A stretch of 64,000 nucleotides of DNA from Carallia brachiata (Eukaryota > Streptophyta > Magnoliopsida > Malpighiales > Rhizophoraceae), in assembly GCA_021464245.1 (NCBI GenBank), contig JADCRB010000010.1:4395316-4459315 (forward strand), read 5' to 3'. The number at the start of each line of letters is the position of its first letter. Position 1 is the first letter of the stretch. Positions 50,052 to 61,580 of the stretch are shown in pieces. The notes under the pieces are model-generated. The model saw nothing but the letters and a program-made list of their open reading frames with translations, was not told the origin of the DNA and did not search any database. A program made the position numbers and the translations under genes.

Positions 50052-50961
50052 GTCGGAGGGATGACAGACGTGCGCTATCGTACACCTACGTATGCTAACA
50101 TTCGTTGCACGTCTCTCCCTGTATGGTCAGGAGTTTGGATTTTTCTCTGGGTTTTTGGTCAGTTTCGTCGATCCTTGTGACCATTGGTGCCCTCCGTGGG
50201 CTTTGGTTTTCCCTTGGCGACAATTTTGGTGTGTGGTGCAGTTTGTTTCCCTTCATTTGATGTTGTTGGGTCCTTATTTGTTGCATCGGTGGTGTGCTTG
50301 CGATGTCCCCCGCTTCTCTACCGCGGCTGATTTTGGGTGGGGAGGCAGGGGACGGCCTTGTTTTTTCTGATTGCTATCTCTTGGCGGTCGTCGGAGCTCT
50401 ATACAAGTGCATCAGTTTGTGGAGTCTATCATCGCCTTGCTCTGCATACGGCCCCTTGGTTTCTCTGTCCTACTTCGATTGATTCCCTTTCACTGGCTCC
50501 TGCTTGCCCCAGTGTCTATAATTCACGCCTTGGTATTGCGCTTGGCATTTAGGGCTTGTGACCGGCCTTGGCTGATGTCGCATTACCGGTGGCCTGTAGT
50601 GGTTCGCCTCACTGTCTTCCCAAGTGTGTCTGGAGTAGCCACTGTTGTGCATCACAGCCTTGGAACCTTCTGGTTCCCGATTGTTGCTTTGTTGGGCTTT
50701 GGCCCATTTTCTTCCTATGGAGGCCTTCTGTTCATCCGAGCTATGGGCTTGGATTTAGGCTTGTTTTCGTCTACTTGAGGCTGGATTGAGTTGGTTTGTG
50801 GCCTAATTCAGGTGGACTAAGTTAGTTGGGTTTTTAGGAGTTTGTTTTGCTCTCTGTGTACATGGGTTTTGTGAGGTAATATGGGCTCTTTTGCTAGGGT
50901 TTGTGTACATGGATTTCATGTTTAATTCAATAAACTTTCTCTTGGGTTAAAAAAAGAAAAA
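50052..50961 (+). mobile_element. Unclassified polyadenylated retroposon
   Basis: About 910 bp, clearly GC-richer and T/G-rich compared with its flanks, ends in TTCAATAAACTTTCTC then an A-rich tail (50949-50961). It is flanked by a 12-bp direct repeat AGAAGCATCAAA (50040-50051 and 50962-50973). An AATAAA-type signal, poly-A tail and target duplication are the marks of target-primed retrotransposition. Overlapping open frames (for example 50371-50778, 135 codons) have hydrophobic, unbiased-looking translations without a recognisable domain, so it may be a non-autonomous LINE derivative, a 5'-truncated unknown element or a retrocopied transcript. Confidence 0.8.
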
Positions 50962-50973
50962 AGAAGCATCAAA
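50962..50973. repeat. 12-bp target-site duplication, right copy
   Basis: AGAAGCATCAAA directly after the A-rich tail of the retroposon. Confidence 0.85.
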
Positions 50974-51800
50974 ATCATTAAAATAATGATTTTTTTATAA
51001 AATTAAAATTTAGATTTAGATAAATATTATCTTGAATTTAAAATATAAATATTATATGAGATTTTCATAATTTTTTTTAAAAATTTTTTTTCTAAAACAA
51101 TAAAAGAATATTATTTTATTAAGTATGTATACTCTCAACGTATAAATCTCTACATACCTAATATTTCCCTATTTTCTATATTAGAATTAAAGCCTACATT
51201 TTGTTATTTTTCTACAATTAAGACGTTTTGTTCTCATTATTAAATATATTCCCCATTCCTTGTTGAAGCTTTTGAAGCTTTAATTTCTTTCTCCACTTCT
51301 CTGTCAAAACAAAATTACATATATATATATATATATATATATTCTCACTTAATTGAATATTTCTCTCCGGTTCAAAGTAAGAAATCAAATATTTCTCCAA
51401 CATATATACTATCTAATGCAGGGGCACTTTCTTTGTTCTTTGATTTCGGTCGTTTTAACCATAACCATACTCATAAAATGAAGGGAACTTCCCTTAAGTT
51501 AGTGATCATAGAACTTCATATATTTGCACGGTTACCTCAAGAGATCGACAAAATGAAATTTGTACATCATATTATGATGGCTTATGATGCCCGATTTGCC
51601 ATTCTCAACTAATCCAAATCCATTCTTTTCCGTTGATTAAGGTCACTGGACTATTTTTTTCGAACTTTTTTCCATCTCTGGGCCTAAAATCATTTTGGCT
51701 AAAAATTATATTAGGCCTCTCTTGAGGTTGAAGCTTATAAGCACTCTTAGAACGGTAACGAAAAAAGGCTTACAAGACTTTTGCTTTAAGGGAATATTAA
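50974..51800. other. AT-rich intergenic DNA and 3' region of the J-domain gene
   Basis: No gene is visible. An AT dinucleotide repeat occupies 51319-51342. The last 100-300 bases before 51818 probably hold the 3' UTR of the minus-strand J-protein gene. Confidence 0.5.
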
Positions 51801-51817
51801 GGATGGAAAATAATCTG

Positions 51818-54800
51818 TCATCCTTTACCATTGCTTCTTCCCCCTTCCTTTCTTCCTCTTGTTCCCGCCAGTACCCCGCCAGTACTCCCACTGCCCTTAG
51901 GACCGTTTCCAGCCCTAGTAGACGGGCTCTCAGTAGAGCTGCTGCCACTAAAATTGTCGAAGACACCAGCGTGCACCGCATTCTGTAACCACTCAAAGAA
52001 TTCTTCCTCCGTCATGGTCGTCTCCTCTGGCATACGACCAGTTCTTGGTCCTGAGCTTGATGCCTTGCTGTTATTGTGCTTGGAGGCAACGCCGGTGTTC
52101 ACATGAAAACTTGGCTTGTGAGTGTTGGCTGGACATCTCATTCCCTGCACCAAATCCCAACATTTACAGCAACAATAATGCCATCAAGGTGAAAAGCAAC
52201 TGGCAAAACAGGTTAAACTTCGATTTAGATGCCTCCCTCTGCCCAAGTTACAGTTGCTTGCTTGATTGGAAGCTCATTTTTCTTTGTCCTTTATCATTTA
52301 AGACAGAGAAACAGAGGATAAAGGGAAGAGGGTAGGTACGGCAGGAGACCACTCAGAAGGGAATCCAACATTTGATGTCTTTCATGGTAGCGACACCCTA
52401 AAGCTACTAAATACTTGAATCTAACATTGTTATCAAGAATGAACAGGTGTTCTACTTGTTCATCATAGCCTAGTCTCATTCTGAGTACATTCATGACAAA
52501 ACCGAGAGATCTCCTAGTACAATGCAATTCAGATGTTAAGAAGTTAATACTTTACCTGACAAGTATACCATGCGGTGGCATCATATATTTTGCTATCTGC
52601 ACAAATATACGCAACGGGAGCATCAACCTGCAGAACAATACTTCATGTCAAGAAACTCACAGTATATTGAGCAAATAATTGGTTTCAACTTCTCCATAAC
52701 CTGCCTCAAAATTAGAAACCCATAAGAAGATTACTTCAATTCTGCACAAAGACTAAGCAGCCTAACTGCAAATGAAGAAGATGAAGTATTGGTGTGCATA
52801 CCTTCTGCAGTAACCCAAAAAAGAAAGGTTTTGAAGATTGCTCTACCCATCCATCTCCATCTTTTGCTTGATGAAAGTCTCTGCAATCCTTTTCACAACA
52901 CATTGTAGTTTTAAACGTAATTTAAGCACCATGTTAGAATATATATAAGTGTGTGTCGCTCTCTGTGTGTGTGTGTGTGTGTGTGTTTTGTATAAAGGAG
53001 GACAAAACTCAATGTTCAGCACTTAATAATGCGCTCAATGTCAACTTTGCAAATTATTGTTTTGGACATAAATGTCCCAAAAGGGAAACCAACCTGGCAC
53101 CATCTCGCACGAGATTTTGATCTCTTTGTCTGCACCCAGACATGAAAGTTGTTGCATCTTTTGCAAGCTATTTGCCTTGAATCTCCAGAAGGGTCCTTAC
53201 CATCATCCTCTGAATGTGCAAAACCGGAGGCAAAGAAGCCATGCTCTCCATTCTGGGCAATCAATGTCAAAACATAAGCAATATGAAAGGACTGGCATAT
53301 GAACTCAGAAACAGCGGTCATTGGGTACTCCAACAGAGTAAAAGGTTCACCGGCTTCATAAACTAAAATCAGGAAAATGGCTTCTACCTTATCCCCAATC
53401 TCTGAGTAAAGAAGACATTATCTATCTATTTCTTGTTCAACAATTAATTAGCAAAGTTACATGGGCATGTGAGATTGTGTGAAAGCCTATCTGTTTCGGC
53501 ACATGGGTGACATTATTCTGGTAACATCAACTACTAAATAAGCCCAACCAAATAACGAAGGTGCCAAGCGCAGCATCCTAGAACTCTTAACACAATCAGC
53601 TCAGCAAGCTTGTGAAAGAAAGAAGGGAAAAAAAAAGGAGAATGTGCAAAATAAATAAGAACTATTCCAAATGCTCACATTGCTGTTAAGCTCATTCAAG
53701 CATATTAGATATGTAAACTGATCTACAGATGACTACTGACTAATGACATAAACAGACTGTCATTGACAAAAATTAAAAACTGGGAAATGCATTTGCATTC
53801 TAGCTTTCAAAACTGAGAAGGCATAATACACAGAATGCACAAAAGGAATCCAACATCACCTATCAGTAAAACAAACAGACAAAAAAAAAAAAAAAACACA
53901 AAAACGAAACAGATAGAAGATTTGTGTCTCAACCTTCTGAGGATGTCTTTGAAACCTACTAAAGTAGTTAAGCAGCTCTTCCCTTCTCAGTTCTTCATCA
54001 TATGCTTTTCGCTTCAAGCAATCAAGTAAAACCTGAAGTTTACCACAGTGACAATATCATTGTAGTAAGAGTGAGAGTCAGGCGCACACAATGCTTTTAG
54101 TTCAAGCAATAAATTGTTAGACACAAATAAATTTACCTCATATGCATTTTGAAGTTTCTTAAAAGCCTCCGCAGCCTTCTCATTGCCCATGTTTTTATCA
54201 GGGTGAACCAGCATTGCCTAAACAAATGAAAAGGCTCACTTAAAGCAGTGTAAACCAATCCCCGAGATCTAAAAAACACATCACCGCAAAGAAGCAATAC
54301 AAAGCACCTGAGCGGTGACCAGACAAATACCTTTTTCCTGTACTCCCTTTTCAGTAGAGAAATGTCCACATTCCCATAACGAGGCAAACCAATCACTGAA
54401 TAGTGATCGGTACAGTTCAACAAACGAATAATTTCATCTTCTGAATTTAACTCCGAGTCATCCCCACTAGTTGAAGGAGCTCCAGGGCTACGATCTGCGG
54501 ACAGTCCCGGACCATTTTCTGAGAATGCAGCTTGAAAAGACTCACCATCAAAGAAGCCTTGTTGACTTTCCATCCCTGGAGATTGTTCCGAGGAGCCATT
54601 GGATCTTCTTTGCTTGTTGATGTTATTCTTTAGCAAGTGCATCAGGATGTCACTTGAGATAAATGATGCATTTAGAGCCATAATTAGGCCAAGCCATCCA
54701 ACGTATGTCCATGCACTATATACTGAATACACCATTGTTACGAATAGCGCAAGACGTTCATGACTCAAGATGAATGCCAACCCTGGATAATATCGAAGAT

Positions 54801-56003
54801 AAAAAACCCCGGCATTGTTAAAGAAATTACACACACAAATAATAATGTGCTAGGGAAAGGGAAAGGGAAAGGGATAGAAAGAAAAATTACCCCCAACGAT
54901 AATTACAAATAATGTTGTCCAGAAGCTTCCATAAAACCACACAAAAGCAACTCCGGAAATGCCAACTACCAAAAGTCCAAGGGTGAAACCTATGAGAACT
55001 CCCAAAAATGCAGCTACGGCCTGAGCACAACAACAATTCATAAAAGTTCAAGCACATGATGTTTGATGGGCATATGTTAATATAATAAATCCATAGCATG
55101 TTATAGCATTGCAATATTGGAAGAACACGACGATACAATAAAATATTTCCCATAAGGAACTAGATGAATCACAATCAGCACTTACCATGGCAATAAGAAC
55201 CTTGGACATCCCAACCATGGCAATTATGGACAGAATGCACCAGATGACTGAAAAAAAGGATGTTGTGCCCAAGCGCAGAAAGGAATCAATGCCTCTAAGG
55301 GTACAGTCCAACCAAACCATTGACAAAAGAAGCATTATTTTCCCAAAATTCATGAGCCAGTTCAACACAACAGGATATGCTTGTGCAATTTTCATTGTAG
55401 CATAATCACGAGCTTTATATAACTTGGCTGATATACTAACAAACAATGGCCTCTGTCTCTCCAGCCACTCCGCCGCTGCCTTAAAAATGGACAAAGTTGA
55501 TAGCCTCAAGTTTGCAAATACAACATTGCCAGAAAGCTCTACATTTTCCATCATTTTTTCATACGCAATCCATTTAGAAAGTACCTGAATCCACCTTTTG
55601 TATGTTTAAGGTCGACTTCATGCTCAGGGAATGTTCTGTTTTCTTCTTCTATACTATCAGTTTCCATCAAAGGAATACTACAATCAGTTGATTCGTTTTC
55701 AGAAGACACTGATTCTTTTACATCCGAATCTAACTCCTGCTTGTCTTTTCCATGAAATTTTCCAGAATTTTGCTTAAATTTGTTTTCATCGCCCACATGA
55801 TTGGCTTTCCTTGCACTATCTGCAGATCGACTGGTTGCTGAGTTATAATCTGGGAGTTGTTCTCCAGGAAAAACTTTTGCTTCACTTGATTTACCTTGTC
55901 TTTTTGTACCAGGAAATGCAGACCCTGAGTCTGAAACACTTTTCTTGTGGTTTGATGCATGACGGTCCATCCCATTCTTCTGTTGATTGCCTTTTCTTGC
56001 CAT
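51818..56003 (-). CDS. Multi-span ER-type J-domain protein with Jiv90-like zinc region (DNAJC14-like), with two frame breaks
   Basis: Nine coding exons by splice sites and frame: 55186-56003, 54891-55020, 54331-54782, 54137-54217, 53934-54032, 53094-53252, 52802-52888, 52556-52627 and 51818-52144, totalling about 741 residues once the first frame break is bridged. The N-terminal third is polar (MARKGNQQKNGMDRHASNHK). Four or more membrane helices follow (IMLLLSMVWLDCTLRGI, VLIGFTLGLLVVGISG, TLFVIIVGG, YVGWLGLIMALNASF). The J domain has HPD in MLVHPDKNMG. Next comes a Jiv90-type region with IACKRCNNFHVWV and RWCQDCRDFH (two CxxC pairs). The C-terminus has MTEEEFFEWLQNAVHAGVFD. Such proteins recruit Hsp70 to the ER membrane. 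Two defects: exon 1 needs a 1-nt shift between 55553 and 55609, and an 11-bp tandem duplication alters the last codons. It may be a damaged allele or contain assembly errors. Confidence 0.85.
51864..51885. repeat. Perfect 11-bp tandem duplication at the J-protein C-terminus
   Basis: CCCGCCAGTAC occurs twice back to back (51864-51874 and 51875-51885). Because 11 is not a multiple of 3 it shifts the reading frame of the last exon. Without one copy the minus-strand frame reads GSTGGNKRKKGRGKKQW then TAA. With both it reads VLAGTRGRKEGGRSNGKG then TGA. Confidence 0.9.
52964..52987. repeat. TG dinucleotide microsatellite in a J-gene intron
   Basis: About twelve TG units in the intron between the exons at 52802-52888 and 53094-53252. 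Confidence 0.9.
54852..54873. repeat. GGGAAA hexanucleotide repeat in a J-gene intron
   Basis: Three to four GGGAAA units (CCCTTT on the transcribed sense) just downstream of the donor at 54890. Confidence 0.8.
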
Positions 56004-56894
56004 ACTACTGAACATACAAGAAACTTGAGCAAAGAGAATGAGTCGTTCTGATTCTTACTATTTCATGGGAGGGATGGCATGCCCAATTGATTCCATGCCA
56101 AAAAACAAACCTGGCATAAAGAATGCTTCAGCCAAGTTAATAATTCTCCTCAACTTTTTTAGGCATTCACATACAAGAAAAGGCAGAAACTCAGAAATTG
56201 ACTCACAACTCCCAAAAATATTAGTTTATAACAAACCAAATTATATCATTTGACACCAATTGTGAAACATGAATGAAATGCACATTTGCATCCCTGCCTA
56301 AACATTCCGGACTCATAAACAACAAGCATTACCCGTTCCTTTAAGTCATCTAATTATGTTAATTATCACAGAAAGTAAACTCCCATCCTTCAAATTTACA
56401 TTACGAAAGCTAAGCAAATTTTTCCCAGAACAGAAACAATAAACAAAAATCAAACTCCATCCTTGAACGCTATCGACAAACAATTGAATTGCAACCGCAG
56501 CAAGAATATATTCACTTGAATAGAAGATTCAAAATATCTAGTTAAAGAAAATGAAATCCCCCTAAACAGAAGGTGACCCTCTCATAGAAAGCCAATAGAA
56601 GACCATTCCCTGCCAATAACATCACCACAACATGCTAAAACCCAGAGGGAATCAACTAAATTTAACTTTTGTTTTAAAAAAAAAAAAAAAACCCAGTTGA
56701 GAACCCAAACCCCAAATCCCAAAAGAAGAAAAATTGTGGAACAAAAACAAGAGAGAAAACCCACTTGCATACTATCCCTAAAAATGCCATAAAGGTTCGA
56801 ATTCAAACAAATATCCAAAAAAGAAAAAGAATTATAAAAAAAAAATTATTCCTTGAAAATGTCAGAAACGGAAACCACAACCCTATGGGCATAC

Positions 56895-57010
56895 CTTGAG
56901 CCACAGTTGTTCAGCTCCCAAAGCCCTAAAAGGAGAAGCGCATGAGGAGTGTGGAGGAACCTGTGTCTTTTGATCCCTCAATTTTGTTGACTTGACTTCC
57001 AGTTGGAATT
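56895..57010 (-). other. Non-coding first exon of the J-domain gene (inferred)
   Basis: On the minus strand a leader ending GAACAACTGTGGCTCAAG is followed by GTATGCCC (donor at 56894). The intron runs to TTGTATGTTCAG/TAGTATGG, placing the ATG four bases into exon 2. The exon's upstream end is not determined. Confidence 0.5.
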
Positions 57011-57059
57011 GCGCATGGCTGGCTTCAATTTGATGAATCAACGCAGCAAACTGAAAAAG

Positions 57060-58220
57060 GAAAACAGAAATAAGGGTCCGATCGATAGATAATCATACGG
57101 GAAACAGAGCTGCCTCTGTGGATGTGTCTGTGTGTACAAAAACAATGTCCAAGCATAAGAGTGAAACGACACAACGCAAAAGCTTAATGCGACAGATCAG
57201 AGAGAGAGGACTTTCCCTATTTAAAAGTTGTTTTTTTTTTTTTAAGTAAAGAAAAAAAACTACATATGTATTCAACAAAAAGTATATCTTTTTTGTTTTT
57301 ATAAACTTAACTATCAAAAATTTATATCATTTAATTATTATGTAAAAGTCATTTTTGTAAGATTAATTAATTTTTCTCAATTTTTTGACCTTCATAAGAA
57401 TAATTATATAAAGTAATATAAATTTTAAATATTTAAATTTATAAAAAGACAAAAGCCTAATTATCAATATTCTTGGATGAAATTATTTTATTTCTTCTTA
57501 TTATTGTTATGTAAGTACTTATGTAGTGTTTGTTTTTTTTTTTTCTTTAATGCAAGAGCTGCAAAACGGAGTTTTTTTTTTTTTTGGTAAGAAAAGGAGA
57601 GATAATGTCTAGTACATAAAGTAACTGTGAGAAAAAAACACTCCTATGTCATCTAATAAAATTTATAACAACTCAAACAGAACGTAATCCAAAAAATAAA
57701 AATAAAATTCTGTAGAAATAACGGCACAAAATGGAGTATTTTCTTGGTCGGTTCTCTGCTCTTACCATCTACCGTTCGCGGGCCGGGCTTGGTCTTTTCG
57801 GCTGATTCGGTTACCTAACCATCAACATTAGGCAAGCATTAACTATTTTTTTTGGCGTGGTATTATTCATAATTTCGTTACCAAAAATTACACCGGTCGT
57901 ACGAAAGAGTGAATTGGGTTTCTATACTAATTTTATAAAAAAAATAAAATTTTATAGTGTCCAACAAAAAATATTAATTTTTTCAAAATTATGTAAAATT
58001 AAACATACATTTATATTTACTAAATGTATAAGTGAACATTCAAACACAAGGTTTAGTGGTACACAATTATTAACTATTATTTTCTGTTCAAAAAAAATTA
58101 TTAACTATTAACAAACAATGTCGCTGTCCTTTTCCCTTTTTTTTTTTTTTTTTTTCTTATCTTGCATAGATCAGGGGTTATGATATTGTCAGGAAAAAAA
58201 ATTAATGGACTTAACTTGGA
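57060..58220. other. AT-rich intergenic DNA
   Basis: Upstream flank of the J-protein gene with A/T tracts; no supportable gene. Confidence 0.5.
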
Positions 58221-58224
58221 AAAT

Positions 58225-58366
58225 ATTATTTTAGTTAGAGTTTAAGATCTTTATCTTAAAGATCTTAGGTTTTAATTTTAGAAGAGGGCGTATAAAATTT
58301 ATAAAATAAATATTTTATTATGTAGTTAATGATCTAATAAACTTTTTAATAAGACAAAAAAAAAAT
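58225..58366 (+). mobile_element. SINE-family copy 4
   Basis: Contains TCTTAGGTTTTAATTTTAG (weak B-box position), then AATGATCTAATAAACTTTTTAATAAGAC and a poly-A tail. The last module is almost identical to that of the 27.0-kb copy (ATCTAATAAACTTTTTAATG). Confidence 0.42.
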
Positions 58367-58369
58367 GTT

Positions 58370-59320
58370 AATGGATCGCATGTTTGGTTAAAATGGTTGA
58401 GAACATGAGATGGAAAATCTTACAATATTTAATTTATCGAATGTCACGTTATTTTTTTGTTGGTTGAGTCTACGACGATTAATCATGGAATCTTTCTTGT
58501 TGAGCATTTGGACCGAACAAAACAAGCCCTCTATTATAATTTTCTCTTTTTTTTTTCAAATAGTTTTAAAGTCTGTATAGGAATTTATAGAGTTAGTTTG
58601 GTTGGCAAATAAAAAAACAATAATGACATGAGTTCCTCGTCAATCCTCAACAAAATACCTATAAAATAAACTAAGATTAACTTGTTTGGATTTTAATGTA
58701 TGCAAATACAATGTAGATTGATTATAATACATAATTCGATTATAATGTTGCATAATATTATTTCATCGATTTTTATTCTTTTTTTTTTTTCAATAAGGAT
58801 TGCATTTTTTCTGGGAGCACTTCTCGGAATAAAGTCCTAAATGCATTAAGTTTAAGTTGATACGGCGGAATATGTACGCACATATATGTGGTTAGGACGG
58901 TTAGAGAATGCAAGTGATATGAACCAGATTACTTGGGACATACAATTGCAAATGAAGACATTTTTTTTAACAATAACTGACAAAAAAAAACATGGATTAA
59001 TAAGATTTATATGCCTAAAAGCCAAAAATTATCCAAGCTGCGCTACATAATCGGTTGAATTATGGATACTTTTAAAGAAATTTGCACCCGAAAGGAACTT
59101 GTTATTTGAACAAAATGGCATGAAATCTTTTGGAACAAAATTTCATAAGAAATTCTTTAAGAGATACTCTAATAATTAAAATTTAGATCTTTAGAGATCT
59201 TTGGTTATATATGGTTGACATGCTAAAGACTTCAAAGCACTTTTTACAATTACTTAAATATCAATGCACAATTTTCATCATAAAATCTTAAAAGAATTAG
59301 AAAAAAACAAAAAAAAAGGT
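58370..59320. other. AT-rich intergenic DNA
   Basis: No gene or classifiable element seen. Confidence 0.5.
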
Positions 59321-59330
59321 TATACAAGAC

Positions 59331-59796
59331 AAGGTTGTCAGAACCGGACCGGTCATCGAATCGGAAACATTAGTGGGTCAAAGTTCAACCGGTTGAACCG
59401 GTCGAACCGGTATTTAATAATATATATGTGTATAAAAGTAATTATAAAAATAATATTTATAAATAGTGATTAAATATTAATTTTTCTAATTTTAAGGATG
59501 AAATTGAAATTTTTAATAGATTTAGGACTAAATTGAACTTTTAAATTAAAGTTAATGCTTAAATTATAATTTAAATAATATTTGGGGTCAAATTGTAATT
59601 TATGAATTTTTTAATTTTATTGGACCGGTTCAACCGGTCCGATTTTTATCGGTTTTTACCGATTTTGACCGGTTCTTGACCGGTTTTTTCCGGTCCGATT
59701 CACCCTTCAAAATTTACCAAAACCGGCCCGGACCACCGGCCGGTCCCCGGTTCAACCGGTCCGACCGGCCGGTCCAGTCCGGTTCTGACAACAGTG
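59331..59796 (-). mobile_element. CCGGTT-rich MITE family, copy C (best preserved)
   Basis: 466 bp with perfect 16-bp terminal inverted repeats GTTGTCAGAACCGGAC (59334-59349 and the complement at 59777-59792). Dense CCGGTT/AACCGG sub-terminal motifs flank an AT-rich core that aligns with copies A and B in inverted orientation. A 9-bp direct repeat ATACAAGAC flanks it (59322-59330 and 59797-59805). Nine base pairs is the typical duplication of Mutator-like transposases, so this is most likely a MULE-type MITE. There is no coding capacity. Confidence 0.87.
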
Positions 59797-60073
59797 ATAC
59801 AAGACGGTAACCAACCATCAAAAAGGAAAAAAGACAGTGAAAACCTATGCGCGCTCCTGTCATGCAGGCTGAGGCTGTAAAAGCAGGCGCAAAAGGCGTT
59901 GCAATTGACAGACATTGAATTTGTAACTAAAATATTGAATAGTTTCACTTCATAGTTTGTATTTTAAACGGCATCAAATTAATTTGAATTTTGTTATCTA
60001 ATAATATATATTATTTTATTCTTACTTTAATCTCATTTAAAAAAATTCTAACCAAAAAACAAATTCTACTGAG

Positions 60074-60665
60074 TAGAGGTGTCAAAATCTGACCCGACTC
60101 GATGGATCGACCCGAACCCGACTCGAAGGATTGCCTAACCCGAAATGACCTGAACCCGAATGACCTGAAAATCTTTGGATCAAACCAGACCCAACCCTAA
60201 CCCTGATCCGTTTGACCCGAATTTTTTTTTTCTTAAGGGAACAAAAAAAATAAAATGAAAAAATTTAGCATATTTTATATTATAAAAAGTATAGATTATA
60301 CTATTTTCAATATAAATCTTAATTATAAATTTTTTTAGAATATTTTGAGATTTTTTATACAGTTTTAAATTTTATTTTAATTTTTTAAAATATTTTAATC
60401 ATAATGATTTTCTTTAATTTTTAAGAATTTTTAGTAAAATTTTTGAAATTCTTAAATTTTTAAAATTTTTAATAAAAAATGTCACATCATCATTTTTTAT
60501 GACGTGACCAATCCGTGAGTTGACCTAAACCCGACTCGAACCCGAAGTGACCCAACCCAAAATGACCCAAAAATAACTTGACTCATAAGTAACCCGACCC
60601 GAAGTGACCCGAACCCGAAGTGACCCAACCCAAACCCAATCCGATGACCCGCTTTGACACCTATA
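60074..60665. mobile_element. hAT-type MITE rich in GACCCG motifs
   Basis: 592 bp with terminal inverted repeats TAGAGGTGTCAAA (60074-60086) and TTTGACACCTATA (60653-60665), the form common in plant hAT MITEs. It is flanked by an 8-bp target duplication with two mismatches: CTACTGAG (60066-60073) and CTATCGAG (60666-60673). Sub-terminal arrays of GACCCGA/ACCCGAA border a very AT-rich core. No transposase is encoded. Confidence 0.88.
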
Positions 60666-61489
60666 CTATCGAGTATTTTCCAACATTAAATTTGTAACTA
60701 TCACCATTGAGCACCAGCAATCACCACAATAGTCTTTCCCCCTTGATTTTGTCCAACCGTATCAAATTGACTGATAAATGATTTTGTTTTTTTTTTAATA
60801 AAAATCAATTGAGTTATGAATTAGATAATGTGAATGAGTTTTTTATTTTCAAAATAAATTTCAAAGTTTCTTTTTACAGGATTAAAACTTATAGCCTTTA
60901 AAATATCAATTTAAACTGAAATCAATAAAGCGTCTGTTACAAGACATAATAAACGAGGGCAAATCCAATTTGTTTTTTAGAATGACCACACGTGCACTGA
61001 ATGTGGGCTTTCATATGGTATCCTAGGCAAAAATGTGGTTAGTGCCATATTGGTAATTTAATAAAAAATAGTAGTTTAGTAGTGATTTACATACTTTCTT
61101 TCGCATTGAATTGAATTTGTGTTTTCTTGTTGTCGTCTGTCCTGAATAAAAGGGGATTTATATTGAGGAGTGGTATTAGGTTCTAAACTTGTGAACACTC
61201 TGATCAAGTGTAAGGAAACTCACTCGAATTTAACAGTGTTTTAGTGATAAATCCTCTTTATGAAGAAGATTTGATGAAAATTTTAGCAGATAATCTCTAA
61301 TCTGAATTCATAAGTGCGATGATTAGTAAACTTGCAATACACTTTTTTTTTATTGTTTAAAAAACTATGTATATAATTTAGTAGAAATACAATGTGAGAG
61401 AATTTAATAAGCCGCATTCACGAGTCTTCTTTTTGCTTGGACATCTTTCGTAGGATTTAGGACTAGGAGACCAGTGGCTAAAGTAACGA

Positions 61490-61580
61490 TCTTAGGACTA
61501 ATAGGGAGTGACTACTAATGGAGTACTGAAGGTTAAGAATTCAAATTTTATCTCAATCGTGTGTAAATTATATATATATA
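61490..61580 (+). mobile_element. Possible SINE head
   Basis: CCAGTGGCTAAAGTAAC (A-box-like) and GGTTAAGAATTCAAATTTT (B-box-like) are spaced about 60 bp apart and followed by an AT-rich stretch. The match is weak and no ends were found. Confidence 0.28.

Noticed and set aside
50371..50778. 135-codon ORF in the 910-bp retroposon as a real gene
   Set aside because: Three overlapping frames are open in the same GC-richer segment, no domain is visible, and it lies inside an inserted element.
60100..60660. Telomere-like repeats (ACCCGAA arrays)
   Set aside because: Units differ from the plant telomere ACCCTAA, are irregular and are confined to the ends of a hAT MITE.
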